DNA of 64,000 nt from Chitinophagaceae bacterium (GTDB taxonomy: Bacteria; Bacteroidota; Bacteroidia; Chitinophagales; UBA10324): the NCBI GenBank assembly GCA_947469485.1, contig CANIPU010000001.1, forward strand, positions 1-64,000, read 5' to 3'. Made by a program: the position numbers and the translations under genes. The notes under the pieces are model-generated. The model did no database searches. It was not told where the DNA came from and was given only the letters and a program-made list of their open reading frames with translations. This document shows, piece by piece, positions 37,801 through 47,088 of this stretch; position 1 is the stretch's first letter; the number at the start of each line of letters is the position of its first letter.

Positions 37801-38615
37801 TGTTTCGTTCCTTTAGATGATTTATACTTTGTAAACAATGGTCCGCTTAGGTTTAAACTCGCAAGTTTGTAACCATATGCATCTAATAAATAGGAGTTAC
37901 CTAATTCTAAACCACCATGATAATATTTAGAAGGACCTCTTGTTGTTATATTTATAATACCGCCTGTTGCATCACCATAACGAGCCGGAATACCCCCTGT
38001 AATGATTGTTAATTGTTCAATAGAAGATGAAGGAAGTGAAATTGAACCTCGCATTGGAATTCCATCTACATAATATTTTTGTGCATATCCTCTTCCGCCA
38101 TTAACATTAAGTCCGGCGCCAGCATCAGATTGATAAACACCAGCGGTTTTCGCTGCTATATTATTAGGATTGCTTCTGCTTATAGCAGACTCCTGAATTT
38201 CTTTCTTTGACATTGTACCTCCGGTTGAGGTTTTATCAGGATCAATCAATTTCTTTTCATAAACAATCTGCTCTACCAAAGTGACCCCTCCGCTTCCAAG
38301 ATTAACATCTAATGGAGTAATCTTATCTGCACTAATTTGAATTCCTGATACAGTTGTAGGAGTATAGTTCAAACAAGAAACTGCCAAATCATAGATTCCA
38401 GGTTGAATTGGCTTTATTATATAGTTACCATCAATATCGGCAACCGTTCCAGTAACTTGTGTTCCATTTCTTAGAAGAACTACAGTAGCAAATTCAACTC
38501 CTTCCTTGGTTTTTGAATTAGCATTTATAATTCGTCCCTGTAATTCACCAGTTTGAGCAAATAACGCTGGTGTGGAAATAATAAACAGAGAGATGAGGGA
38601 GAAAATTTTTTTCAT
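34824..38615 (-). CDS. TonB-dependent receptor with carboxypeptidase-regulatory-like domain
   Basis: A 1263-residue outer-membrane protein with signal peptide MKKIFSLISLFIISTPALFAQ, a regulatory-like domain (GELQGRIINANSKTKEGVEFATVVLL, about 22-110) and a plug (about 130-235, with YYVDGIPMRGSISLPSSSIEQLTIITGGIPARYGDATGGIINI). The barrel ends in LPRRIRCGLSFDF. Unlike SusC it has no adjacent SusD gene; instead the operon continues with a giant exported protein and a PorV/PorQ protein. Such receptors may feed or anchor the T9SS product instead of taking up a nutrient, which remains an inference. Confidence 0.92.
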   Translation of the reverse strand: MKKIFSLISLFIISTPALFAQTGELQGRIINANSKTKEGVEFATVVLLRNGTQVTGTVADIDGNYIIKPIQPGIYDLAVSCLNYTPTTVSGIQISADKITPLDVNLGSGGVTLVEQIVYEKKLIDPDKTSTGGTMSKKEIQESAISRSNPNNIAAKTAGVYQSDAGAGLNVNGGRGYAQKYYVDGIPMRGSISLPSSSIEQLTIITGGIPARYGDATGGIINITTRGPSKYYHGGLELGNSYLLDAYGYKLASLNLSGPLFTKYKSSKGTKQDSSDAKLGFFLSAEYEGNLDGDPSAVGNWKAKDSVLAYLQENPLRPSAIGQGFVTNASFITKNDLEQIKAMQNANDNNYRMSLKIDYKLNKFINITFGGNANYSQFLSNGFTNQIFTPETAPFYQDLTYRGFVRFTQRFGSTKNTADGKTESEKTASVFQNAYYSIQVDYSKFLRKFEDKDKGFDAFKYGHIGNFKTYRTPVYFPSQDTVWENGVPKIYSGLVLAGYRDTLVTFTPGSENSLMGNYTKQYYQLAGSNPIDGVYGLQDASPDNQFLYYSSLSDISSGGGLLNGDGPSSVYSMWGNTGSPIGTFGRTNNDQYRLAFYSSVDIVRPSKVKGEKNRHAIEFGIEYEQRADRAYTVAPIGLWGLARQLTNKHILNLDTRNPILVYDEFGIFQDTINYNRLVGNDQAYFDLNLRSKLGLDPRGTDYINIDELDPSTLSLDMFSPDELFNNGSAYVSYYGFDYLGNVLKKQPSFDDFFKKNPEDDFYPRKIGAYRPTYVAGYIQDKFNFKDLIFNIGLRVDYYDANQKVLKDPYLLYPARTASEVTEINGAEITHPSSIGTDYVVYVDNPTDPKEIVGYRSGNTWYNADGTEVSNPQVIALATSTGKIAPYLTSSNTDSLIVTPDAFKDYDPQYTLMPRIAFSFPISDVALFFAHYDVLSQRPTANRGNPFNYYFLQSIAVNSTLQNPNLKPEKTIDYQVGFEQALGKNSSLSISGIYREFKNQVQIKKYFYSYPTDYSTYGNEDFGTAKSFLVSYEMRRTNNIRMEVNYTLQFADGTGSDQSSSGGLINETNPSLKTITPLNYDQRHTISTTFDYRYGEGDKYNGPIVGKNNTPILANSGLDVIFTGGSGTPYTRQSNATPAGLSGVATQSTLKGTLNGARLPWTFRIDLKIDKDFRIGKAGNDNNPFYINGYILIENALNTKNVLSVYPYTGNPDDDGYLSSAIGQQSLETQLNQEAFLDQYSIRINNPGNYTLPRRIRCGLSFDF

Positions 38616-38669
38616 GCCCTAGGAGTTTTGGTTTAAATTGTTGTTAAGCTTTTCCATTTTGGAGGCGGA

Positions 38670-38677
38670 CAAATTTA
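38670..38677 (-). promoter_or_regulatory. -7 promoter element of the TonB/PorV operon
   Basis: On the minus strand TAAATTTG is a perfect match to TAnnTTTG, about 55 bases upstream of the receptor ATG. No clear -33 TTG lies at the usual distance. Confidence 0.55.
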
Positions 38678-38764
38678 ATCGTGATTTCGAATTATGGAAC
38701 TAAGGTAAATTATTTTTAATACAGCCTGCAAGCCCTTAGCCGGATGCTGACAGAACTTTTACAA

Positions 38765-39703
38765 TCATTCAAGTGACGAAATTTTAAATAACAACACTTC
38801 TGCAAACCTTTTTCGGGAGCTGAAACTCTTTCCTGCCACATGTGGAGTAATGATTGTTTTTTGAGTTTTAATTAATTGTTCAATAATACTTATTTCATTT
38901 GAAGTAAGCGAAGAAAAATTTTCATTTTCTAAAACATCGAGACCTGCCCCCTTTACTTTCTCATTATTAATCGCCATTAGAAGTGCCGAGGTATCAACCA
39001 CTTTTCCGCGTGAAGTATTGAGTAAATAAATTTTCTTTTTAAAACTGTTGAAGAAATTTTCATTGGCAAGATGATGTGTTTCGCTAGTTAAAGGAACATG
39101 CAAACTCACCACATCACTTTGTTCAAACAATTCCCTCATCTCAGATTCCTTCACAAATTCATTTTCGAAATTGGCTTTGTATTTATCGTACGCGAGAATT
39201 TTTACTCCGAACATTTTTATTTTCTCTGCAAAGGAATATCCGGTATTTCCAAAACCGATAATTCCAATTGTCATTCCTGAAATTTCTGTAACTCTGTTTT
39301 CTTCTACCTGCCAGATTAATTTTTCTGTTTGCTTAGCTGCGCGAACAATATTGTGAGAAAGCGCCAGCAATAATCCAAGTGTGTGTTCGCCCACACTGTT
39401 GCGGTTTCCTTCCGGTGAATTAAGGCACTTGATATTTTTTGATTTTGCAAATTCAACATCCACTATTTCCATTCCCGAACCGGCGCGTGCAATCCATTTC
39501 AATTGCGCTGCTTTTTCAAGAGTGGATTTATACAAAGTAGTTTTCGTAGTGATAACAATTCCTGAAAACATATATATGATTCGGTCTACTTCGTCCTGCG
39601 AAATACCAACTCTGAAATCACATTCGTATCCGAGATCTTGTAAACCGTGAATCAGCAGGTCATCTACCTTATCGGTGATTAAAACTTTCCCCTTATCTGC
39701 CAT
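38765..39703 (-). CDS. D-2-hydroxyacid dehydrogenase (phosphoglycerate dehydrogenase-like)
   Basis: A 312-residue NAD-dependent dehydrogenase. IGIIGFGNTGYSFAEKI is the dinucleotide motif; the catalytic Arg lies in ARAGSGMEIVD, LLNTSRGKVVDTSALL and GAGLDVLENENF are family landmarks, and the catalytic His is in TPHVAG. It most resembles SerA-type or general 2-hydroxyacid dehydrogenases without the ACT domain, so the substrate is not certain. It overlaps the rsmA stop by 11 bases and is probably translated from the same message. Confidence 0.88.
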   Translation of the reverse strand: MADKGKVLITDKVDDLLIHGLQDLGYECDFRVGISQDEVDRIIYMFSGIVITTKTTLYKSTLEKAAQLKWIARAGSGMEIVDVEFAKSKNIKCLNSPEGNRNSVGEHTLGLLLALSHNIVRAAKQTEKLIWQVEENRVTEISGMTIGIIGFGNTGYSFAEKIKMFGVKILAYDKYKANFENEFVKESEMRELFEQSDVVSLHVPLTSETHHLANENFFNSFKKKIYLLNTSRGKVVDTSALLMAINNEKVKGAGLDVLENENFSSLTSNEISIIEQLIKTQKTIITPHVAGKSFSSRKRFAEVLLFKISSLE

Positions 39704-40481
39704 TTTGCTTTACAAACTTATTTGCGAGATCAATAAATTGTTGTACGCTCAATTGCTCAGCACGCTTTTCGAAAATTGCATCCGACATTTTTTCTTTCGG
39801 AATTATCTGTGCCAATGAATTGCGTAAAGTTTTTCGCCGCTGCCCAAAAGCATTTTTTACAAAAGCGAAAAAATATTTTTCATCAGCAATCTCCGCTTTC
39901 TCTTTCTTCAATGTTAATCGGAGTACAACACTTCTTACTTTGGGAGGAGGAGTGAATGAGGATGGTTCTACAATAAAAAGATTCTCAACATCATAATATG
40001 CCTGCACCAATACACTTAGTATTCCATAAGTTTTATTTCCATGAATGGAAGCTATTCGGTCGCCGACTTCCTTCTGAAACATGCCCACCATCAATGGAAT
40101 AGATTCCTTTTCTTGTAAAATGCGGAAGAGTATTTGAGAAGAAATGTTGTAAGGAAAATTTCCAACCACTGAATATTTATCATTGAAAATTTCGGAAAGA
40201 TTTACATTAAGAAAATCACCTTGAATGACTTTATCCTTTGAAGCAGGATAAGTTTTATTCAAATGCTCAATCATTCGTTCATCCAATTCAATGCAACGGA
40301 GGTTAATTTTTTCTTTCAAAAGAATTTTTGTCAGGGCTCCCGGACCTGGACCAATTTCAATTACATTATTTGATTCCCCGATTTTCTCAATCAATGAATC
40401 AACAATCCGGCTTGAAATATTTTCATCATGCAGAAAATGCTGCCCAAGAGATTTTTTTGCGAGCGGAGATTTCAAATTCAA
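39693..40481 (-). CDS. rsmA: 16S rRNA dimethyladenosine transferase
   Basis: A 262-residue methyltransferase. QHFLHDENISSRIVDSL and NVIEIGPGPGALTKILL form the SAM site, and VVGNFPYNISSQILFRIL contains the NLPY-type catalytic motif (here NFPY). SSFTPPPKVRSVVL and the KNAFGQRRKTLRNSL segment mark the C-terminal domain. It dimethylates A1518 and A1519 of 16S rRNA (E. coli numbering) during 30S maturation. It is divergent from priA; both start regions lie in a 127-base gap. Confidence 0.97.
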   Translation of the reverse strand: MNLKSPLAKKSLGQHFLHDENISSRIVDSLIEKIGESNNVIEIGPGPGALTKILLKEKINLRCIELDERMIEHLNKTYPASKDKVIQGDFLNVNLSEIFNDKYSVVGNFPYNISSQILFRILQEKESIPLMVGMFQKEVGDRIASIHGNKTYGILSVLVQAYYDVENLFIVEPSSFTPPPKVRSVVLRLTLKKEKAEIADEKYFFAFVKNAFGQRRKTLRNSLAQIIPKEKMSDAIFEKRAEQLSVQQFIDLANKFVKQNGR

Positions 40482-40608
40482 TTTTATTGAGCCCGCAAAA
40501 TAGCAATTGCAGGGAATGAAATTTCAGAAATGAAATCTTTCCAATTTACTTTTATGAAAAAGATATTTTCGCACAGTGATTCAATCTGAATTGTTGCAGG
40601 AAGAAAAA

Positions 40609-43059
40609 ATGTATGCCGAGGTTTTATTGCCACTCGCGCTTCCGCGTACATATACTTATTTGGTTCCAGAATTAATGCAACGATCAATCGCCATTGGGAA
40701 AAGGGTTGAAGTGCAATTTGGCAGCCGCAGAATTTATTCTGGCATTGTAAAAAATATTCATCGCAATGCACCGCAGATAACGAAAGTAAAAGAATTGCTT
40801 TCCGTAATTGATGAGCAGCCGATTATTCAAACACAACAGTTTCAATTCTGGAAATGGATTGCCGATTATTACTGTTGCTACGAAGGTGAAGTAATGAATG
40901 CGGCACTTCCTTCAGGTTTTAAATTGGAAAGCGAAAGCAAAATCTGTTTCAACTATTCTTTCGGAACTGATTTCAGTTCGCTCGATGATGATGAATACAT
41001 TGTTGCGGAAGCACTCACTGTAAAAAGCGAATTGGATATTAATGAAATTCAGAAACTGCTGAATAAAAAAAGTGTTCGTAAAATCCTCAATTCACTTTTA
41101 GCGAAGAATGTGATTCGGCTGAAAGAAGAAATGATTCAGAAATACAAACCGCGCACAGAAATTTTTATTCAAATGCACGAAGCATTTACCAGTGATGCGC
41201 AACTCAGCGGTTTGTTTGAAGAACTGAAGCGCGCACCGGCACAGGAAAAATTATTGCTCGCGTATTTGCATCTGGTTCGCACAGGTGACAAGCATCAATT
41301 AATAAAACGCGCAGCATTGCTGAAAAAATCTGATGCAAAAGAATCAGCTCTGAAAGGATTAATTGCAAAAGGAATTTTTGTTCAAAAACAAGTTGAAGTT
41401 GACAGAATCACTGATAAAGAAAATAAAAATGATTCGTTCCTTGAACTGAGTGAACAACAAACTTCAGCCATAGAAAAAATAAAAAATGATCTAAAGGAGA
41501 AAGATGTAACTCTTTTACACGGAATAACCGGCAGTGGAAAAACAGCACTCTATATTAAACTCGCTGAAGAAATTATTTCAGAAGGGAAACAGGTTTTATT
41601 TCTCGTTCCAGAAATTGCATTGACTTCGCAATTAGTTAATCGCTTAAGAAAATTCTTCGGCGAAAAACTCGGTGTGTATCACTCCAGATTTAATCCGCAG
41701 GAGCGAGTTGAGATCTGGAATAAATTATTGAAGAGCCGTTACAATATTATTATAGGTGCGCGATCTGCTTTGTTTCTTCCATTCAACAATTTAGGACTGG
41801 TGATTGTGGATGAAGAACACGATTCATCTTACAAACAATTTGATCCTGCACCTCGCTATCATGCACGCGATGCTGCCATATATTTATCGCAATTGCATGG
41901 AGCAAAAACAATTCTAGGATCTGCAACTCCTTCATTGGAATCTTACTTTAATGCGCAAACAGAAAAATATTCGCTGGTTGAACTGAAAGAGCAATTCAGT
42001 CAGCAATCTTTATCAGAAATAATTCCGGTAAACACAAAAAAAGAAACACGCGAAAGAAAAATGCAATCGCATTTCAGCAGTGTACTGATGAGCGAAATAA
42101 AAAAAGCGCTCGATCAGGAAGAACAAATAATCCTGTTTCAAAATCGTCGTGGCTATTCATCGTATCTCGAATGCAGAACCTGCGAATGGGTGCCGCAATG
42201 TCCCAATTGCGATGTGCATCTCACTTATCACAAGCAGAAAAACGAATTGTGCTGTCACTACTGTGGATTCAAACGCAATCCAGTTACAAAGTGTGAAGCA
42301 TGTGGAAGCACTGCAATACAAGTGGTCGGATTCGGCACTGAGAAAATTGAAGATGAACTGAAAACATTTTTTCCTGAAGTGAAAGCCGGAAGAATGGATG
42401 CAGATAATATCCGCACACGAAGCGGTCACGATAAAATCATTAGTGATTTTGAAGAAAAAAAATTACAGGTGTTAGTCGGAACACAAATGGTGGCGAAAGG
42501 ATTGGATTTCGACCATGTGTCACTGGTAGGTGTGATGAACGCAGATCAGTTGTTGATGTTTCCTGATTTTCGATCCGCCGAAAGAGCGTATCAGATGATT
42601 GAACAGGTGAGCGGAAGAGCCGGAAGAAAAAATTATGCAGGCAAAGTGATTGTGCAAACCGAGCGACCGGAACATTATGTGTTACAGTTTGTGCAGCAGC
42701 GTGATTACAAAGGATTTTATAATCATGAACTGTTACAGCGCCAGGGTTTTAGTTATCCGCCATATACTCGACTGATAAAATTGTCGTTCAAACACAAAGA
42801 ACAACACAAAGCCCAAGCCGCGGCAATTGACATGGCAAAAGCATTGGCACCTGTGTTACAGCATCGTTTACTTGGTCCTGCAGAGCCGTACATAAACCGC
42901 ATAAAAAATCAATACATCATTGAGCTGCTGTGCAAACTTGAAAAAAATCAAGCGCTGATAAAATCAGCTAAGGAAACAATTATGCAGGAGCGTGATTATA
43001 TATTAGCAGTGAAAGGAAATCACGCATTGCAGATTGAAGTAAATGTTGATCCTTTTTAA
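40609..43059 (+). CDS. priA: Primosomal replication protein PriA
   Basis: An 816-residue helicase. I chose the ATG at 40609, which gives MYAEVLLPLALPRTYTYLVP, the usual N-terminus; a GTG at 40576 adds 11 residues. Walker A GITGSGKT, DEEHDSSYK (motif II), RYHARDAAIYLS, LGSATPSLES and the zinc-binding cysteines of CRTCEWVPQCPNCD and CCHYCGFK...CEACGS are all present. It restarts stalled replication forks by loading the replisome. Stop adjoins that of the convergent paaN gene. Confidence 0.97.
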   Translation: MYAEVLLPLALPRTYTYLVPELMQRSIAIGKRVEVQFGSRRIYSGIVKNIHRNAPQITKVKELLSVIDEQPIIQTQQFQFWKWIADYYCCYEGEVMNAALPSGFKLESESKICFNYSFGTDFSSLDDDEYIVAEALTVKSELDINEIQKLLNKKSVRKILNSLLAKNVIRLKEEMIQKYKPRTEIFIQMHEAFTSDAQLSGLFEELKRAPAQEKLLLAYLHLVRTGDKHQLIKRAALLKKSDAKESALKGLIAKGIFVQKQVEVDRITDKENKNDSFLELSEQQTSAIEKIKNDLKEKDVTLLHGITGSGKTALYIKLAEEIISEGKQVLFLVPEIALTSQLVNRLRKFFGEKLGVYHSRFNPQERVEIWNKLLKSRYNIIIGARSALFLPFNNLGLVIVDEEHDSSYKQFDPAPRYHARDAAIYLSQLHGAKTILGSATPSLESYFNAQTEKYSLVELKEQFSQQSLSEIIPVNTKKETRERKMQSHFSSVLMSEIKKALDQEEQIILFQNRRGYSSYLECRTCEWVPQCPNCDVHLTYHKQKNELCCHYCGFKRNPVTKCEACGSTAIQVVGFGTEKIEDELKTFFPEVKAGRMDADNIRTRSGHDKIISDFEEKKLQVLVGTQMVAKGLDFDHVSLVGVMNADQLLMFPDFRSAERAYQMIEQVSGRAGRKNYAGKVIVQTERPEHYVLQFVQQRDYKGFYNHELLQRQGFSYPPYTRLIKLSFKHKEQHKAQAAAIDMAKALAPVLQHRLLGPAEPYINRIKNQYIIELLCKLEKNQALIKSAKETIMQERDYILAVKGNHALQIEVNVDPF

Positions 43060-43061
43060 TT

Positions 43062-44720
43062 TTATAAAACCATCTTCCGGTTTCCCACCCAAACAAAACG
43101 GCGGGTTACAAATTCAGGATTGGTGAATGATGCATTACCAGCCGGGTTTCCGCCTGTCACATGAAAATCTGAAAACGCTGCATGCTGATTTACCCATATT
43201 GGTCCGGTAAGATTAAATGTAACCGGTGTAAAAGCTTGTTGCATTTCTTCGGCAATCATTTGTTCAGTTGCAACATCCGTTGTGTAAGCTGCACAAGTAA
43301 GTGCACCATGCTTTAATGCCATTTGCTTTGCGAGTTTAACACTTTCTGCAGTGTCTTTTGTTTTAATTGCAATGGCAATCGGTCCGAATAATTCGCGTTC
43401 AAAAATATGATGCGCATCTGATTGCACTTCTAATAACACAGGCGATGTGGCACGCGCTGAATTGAATTCTTCGTTCTTCACTGCTGTGGTTTCTAAAACT
43501 ACTGAAGCACCAATTGAGTTTGCATTTTGTGCGCGCTGCAGTGTAACATCATTTTGCACACTTCCAAAAACTCCTGCTCCCATTTTCGGATTAGTGGTGA
43601 TTCCGAGAATTGATTCTTTCAGTTTCGCTACAACTTCTTCGTACGAATAATTTTTATCTTTTCCTTTCACTCCACTAGCAGGAATAAAAAAGTTTTGCGG
43701 AGCAGTACACATTTGTCCCGAATACAATGAAACACTGAACGCTAAATTCTGCATTACAGAATCCAGATCATTTACTGAATCCAGAATCACACTATTCACT
43801 CCTGCTTTTTCAGTAAAAACAGTTTTGTTCGGAATGGATTCTACATAATCGCCGAAGGCAGTGCTTCCGGTATAATCAATTAACGCAATGTCCGGACTCT
43901 CACTGAATTTTTTCGTAATGAGCGTATCTGAAGTATCGCAAGCGAGTTGAACCACACAAGGATCAAATCCATTTTCCTTCATACTCTTTTGCATTGCAGC
44001 AACAGCAATCGCAATTGCAAGTACCGCTTTCGGATGTGGTTTTATAATTACTGAATTTCCGGCAATCAGATTTGCATACACACCCGGTAAAGTATTCCAA
44101 ACAGGAAATGTTGAACAGCCAATCACCAATCCAATTCCTTTTGGTACAGGAGAATAAGTTTTCTCCAGCTTCACTGAAAATTTTCCCATTGGTTTTTCCC
44201 AGATAATATTCTCAGGGAAGCGAGTGAGTTCTGCTAAACCAAGTGCAATGGGTTCCAATGCACGATCAGCACTGTGCGGACCGCTCGCCTGAAAACTCAT
44301 CATGTACGATTGACCGGTGGTGTGCATAGTAGCATGCGCGATGGCGAAAAAATGTTTTTTAATTTCTTCAAGTGTTTCAACTAATGCCCCGGCTCTTTCC
44401 TGTGTAGTAATTTTTTTCCAGCTTTTAAAAGCAACTTTTGATTTTTCAATTACTTCAGTCGAATCATAAATCGGATATTTTATTCCAAGTGCAGTCATGG
44501 TGTATGGCGAAACTTCTTCACCCGCAAATTCTTTTGCATCGCCCTGTAACAGTCCTGTGAAATTATTATTCAAACAATTTTTGTATTCCTCCTCTCCTGC
44601 TTTTGGTGCTTCTTCACCATAAGCTTTCGGATGCTCCGGGTATGCTGCATAAAATGTTCTTTCATTAATTGCCTGCAGCGCGCGCTCAATAAGTGCTTTA
44701 TGTTTTTCGAAGAGATTCAT
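43062..44720 (-). CDS. paaN: Phenylacetic acid degradation protein PaaN
   Basis: A 552-residue aldehyde-dehydrogenase-fold protein of the PaaN type. The ATG at 44720 gives MNLFEKHKALIERALQAINERTFYAAYPEHP, typical of PaaN. The nucleophile Cys is in SGQMCTAPQNFF, the general base Glu in TEKAGVNSV, and a PHPKAVLAI segment lies in the cofactor domain. PaaN acts in phenylacetyl-CoA catabolism at the ring-opened aldehyde step. No other paa gene is nearby, so pathway partners must be elsewhere. A TTG at 44744 would add eight residues. Confidence 0.9.
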   Translation of the reverse strand: MNLFEKHKALIERALQAINERTFYAAYPEHPKAYGEEAPKAGEEEYKNCLNNNFTGLLQGDAKEFAGEEVSPYTMTALGIKYPIYDSTEVIEKSKVAFKSWKKITTQERAGALVETLEEIKKHFFAIAHATMHTTGQSYMMSFQASGPHSADRALEPIALGLAELTRFPENIIWEKPMGKFSVKLEKTYSPVPKGIGLVIGCSTFPVWNTLPGVYANLIAGNSVIIKPHPKAVLAIAIAVAAMQKSMKENGFDPCVVQLACDTSDTLITKKFSESPDIALIDYTGSTAFGDYVESIPNKTVFTEKAGVNSVILDSVNDLDSVMQNLAFSVSLYSGQMCTAPQNFFIPASGVKGKDKNYSYEEVVAKLKESILGITTNPKMGAGVFGSVQNDVTLQRAQNANSIGASVVLETTAVKNEEFNSARATSPVLLEVQSDAHHIFERELFGPIAIAIKTKDTAESVKLAKQMALKHGALTCAAYTTDVATEQMIAEEMQQAFTPVTFNLTGPIWVNQHAAFSDFHVTGGNPAGNASFTNPEFVTRRFVWVGNRKMVL

Positions 44721-44846
44721 GGGTAATTTTTTAGAAGACGACAAAAGTAAATTTTATTGATGAATGTAAATCGAAGATTACACCATTAGACTTAATTGTG
44801 AATAATTGAATTGTTTATTCACTGGGTGCAGAAATATTTTTATCGC

Positions 44847-47018
44847 ATGGCAAAACAAAATTCTAAAAAAGAGGAATTCAAAAAACCAGTTTCAAAAAAG
44901 AATTCACAATACCTGATATTACCATGGTGGGCAAAAAATTCAGGAGCCTTTTTTCTTATCACATTGGTCACTTTCCTTTTATACTTCAATACATTACAAC
45001 ATGAATATTCAGTAGACGATGCCATTGTTATAACTGAAAATATGTATACCCAACAAGGAGTAAAAGGAATAAAAGACATACTAACTCATGATACATTTCT
45101 TGGCTTTTTTAAAGTAGAAAAGAATTTAGTGGCAGGAGGTCGTTACCGTCCATTATCACTTGTGACTTTTGCAATTGAGAAAGAATATTTCGGTGACTCG
45201 CCACACACCAGCCATTTCATAAATGTTTTGTTGTATGCAATTTGCGGAATTTTTATTTACTTGATGCTAAAGCAACTTTTTAGAAATGCAGACGATAGAA
45301 TTAAAAAATGGCAATTACTTCCCCTCTTAACTACATTGTTATTTATTGCTCATCCAATTCATACTGAAGCAGTAGCAAATATTAAAGGCCGTGATGAAAT
45401 TATGAGCATGCTGTTTTGCTCAATTGGTTCGTGGTTACTCCTTAATTATATGGATTCAGGAAAATCAATGCTGAAAGTAGTTCTTTCATTCATTTGCTTT
45501 TTTCTTGGAATGCTTTCAAAGGAAAATGCAGTAACTTATTTCCTTGTGATTCCTTTAATGTACTGGCTATTCAGACAGACAGATTTAAAAGGTTTTATAA
45601 AATTAATGGTCCCTCTGGCAGGTGCAACTGTTATCTTTTTAATTCTAAGACAATCTTTCACTCATACTTCTATAAATAAAGAAGTAAATGAAATAATGAA
45701 CAATCCTTTTTTTGGAATGAGTTCATCCGAAAAATTTGCAACTATAATATTCACTTTTGGAAAATACCTGTGGCTTTTGCTTCTACCTTTAAAATTAACT
45801 TCCGATTATTATCCTTTTGAAATAACAGTAAAATCATTCAGTTCAATTTGGGTCATAATCACCCTTCTGATAACTGTAGGTGCAATTGTAATTTCGGTTC
45901 TTCAATTTAAAAAACAGCCAATCATTACATTCAGCATATTGTTTTTTGGCTTAACCTTCTCAGTTGTCAGTAACCTTGTTTTTCCTGTTGGTACTTTTAT
46001 GAACGAACGGTTTTTATTTATGCCGTCATTAGGATTTTGTTTGATTGTAGCATATGGAATCATCCGGTTTTCAGAGTTTTTAATGAAGAAGGAAAATCAG
46101 ACAAACAATAATCCATTTCATCTTGCGCAATTTTCCCTCGCTTTTTTTTCAATTATTATACTTTGTTATTCGGGAAGAACAATTGCCCGGAATCCTGCCT
46201 GGAAAGATAATTTCACACTTTTCATGACAGATATTCATAATTCACCAAACAGTGCAAAGATGAATAATGCTGCAGGGGGAGAGTTAATAGCTCAATCTGA
46301 TAAGGATACAAATCCCGCAGAGAAAAAAAAGAAAACCGAACAAGCAAAAATTTATCTTAAAAAAGCACTGGCTCTATATCCGAAATACAGTAATGCATAC
46401 TTGCTTTTAGGCAATGCATATTTAAAAGGTGATAAAGATTATCCATCAGCATTTCATTATTACAAACAAGGAATGGTGATGTATCCGGGTTACACACTGG
46501 CTTACAACAACATGAAAATATTAATGGGTAATTGGAAAGATTATAAAGCGCAGCGCGATTCAATAAACGCTTATTTAAAAATTTCGCCTAACGATCCGGT
46601 GCCTTATTATTTTTTTGGATCGTTAATGGAAAATTTAAATAAACCTGATTCAGCATTGATGGCTTATAAAAAAGCGTTGATACTTGTTCCCACATTTGCC
46701 GAAGCACTTTTGCAAACCGGAATGATTTACGGAAAGTATTTTAACAAACTTGATTCATCAGTTTTTTATTTGGAGAAATCGATCAAAGCAAATCCGGATA
46801 TTGCAGAATCATATGAAAACTTAGGTACAGCATATGGAATGCAAAACAATCTTTCAGCAGCAATAAATATTCTTAATGAAGGATTAAAACGATTTCCAAA
46901 TGATTCAAAATTATATTACAACTTAGGTGTGTCGTACCAGATTTCAGGAAATGCTGCCAAGGCTAAAGAATGCATGGATAAATCGAAACAGTTGGAACAA
47001 ACACTAAAAACTCAATAA
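44847..47018 (+). CDS. TMTC-like multispanning membrane protein with TPR repeats
   Basis: A 723-residue protein. A short lysine-rich N-terminus precedes about ten membrane helices with motifs of the DUF1736/TMTC group (GRYRPLSLVTFAIE, LFIAHPIHTEAVANIKGRDEIMSMLF, LGMLSKENAVTYFLVIPLMYW), a GT-C-like mannosyltransferase fold. Residues about 500-720 are TPR repeats (AYLLLGNAYLKGDKDYPSAFHYYKQGM, AESYENLGTAYGMQNNLSAAINIL). In animals TMTC proteins O-mannosylate cadherins; the bacterial relatives are uncharacterised. Possible surface-protein glycosylation is inferred. ATG at 44847 preferred over TTG at 44811. Confidence 0.82.
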   Translation: MAKQNSKKEEFKKPVSKKNSQYLILPWWAKNSGAFFLITLVTFLLYFNTLQHEYSVDDAIVITENMYTQQGVKGIKDILTHDTFLGFFKVEKNLVAGGRYRPLSLVTFAIEKEYFGDSPHTSHFINVLLYAICGIFIYLMLKQLFRNADDRIKKWQLLPLLTTLLFIAHPIHTEAVANIKGRDEIMSMLFCSIGSWLLLNYMDSGKSMLKVVLSFICFFLGMLSKENAVTYFLVIPLMYWLFRQTDLKGFIKLMVPLAGATVIFLILRQSFTHTSINKEVNEIMNNPFFGMSSSEKFATIIFTFGKYLWLLLLPLKLTSDYYPFEITVKSFSSIWVIITLLITVGAIVISVLQFKKQPIITFSILFFGLTFSVVSNLVFPVGTFMNERFLFMPSLGFCLIVAYGIIRFSEFLMKKENQTNNNPFHLAQFSLAFFSIIILCYSGRTIARNPAWKDNFTLFMTDIHNSPNSAKMNNAAGGELIAQSDKDTNPAEKKKKTEQAKIYLKKALALYPKYSNAYLLLGNAYLKGDKDYPSAFHYYKQGMVMYPGYTLAYNNMKILMGNWKDYKAQRDSINAYLKISPNDPVPYYFFGSLMENLNKPDSALMAYKKALILVPTFAEALLQTGMIYGKYFNKLDSSVFYLEKSIKANPDIAESYENLGTAYGMQNNLSAAINILNEGLKRFPNDSKLYYNLGVSYQISGNAAKAKECMDKSKQLEQTLKTQ

Positions 47019-47088
47019 TATTATTAAAGTGATTATTCAAATTTTACTCACTTACAATTACATTCGTTAAACAAAAAAACAAAACCAA

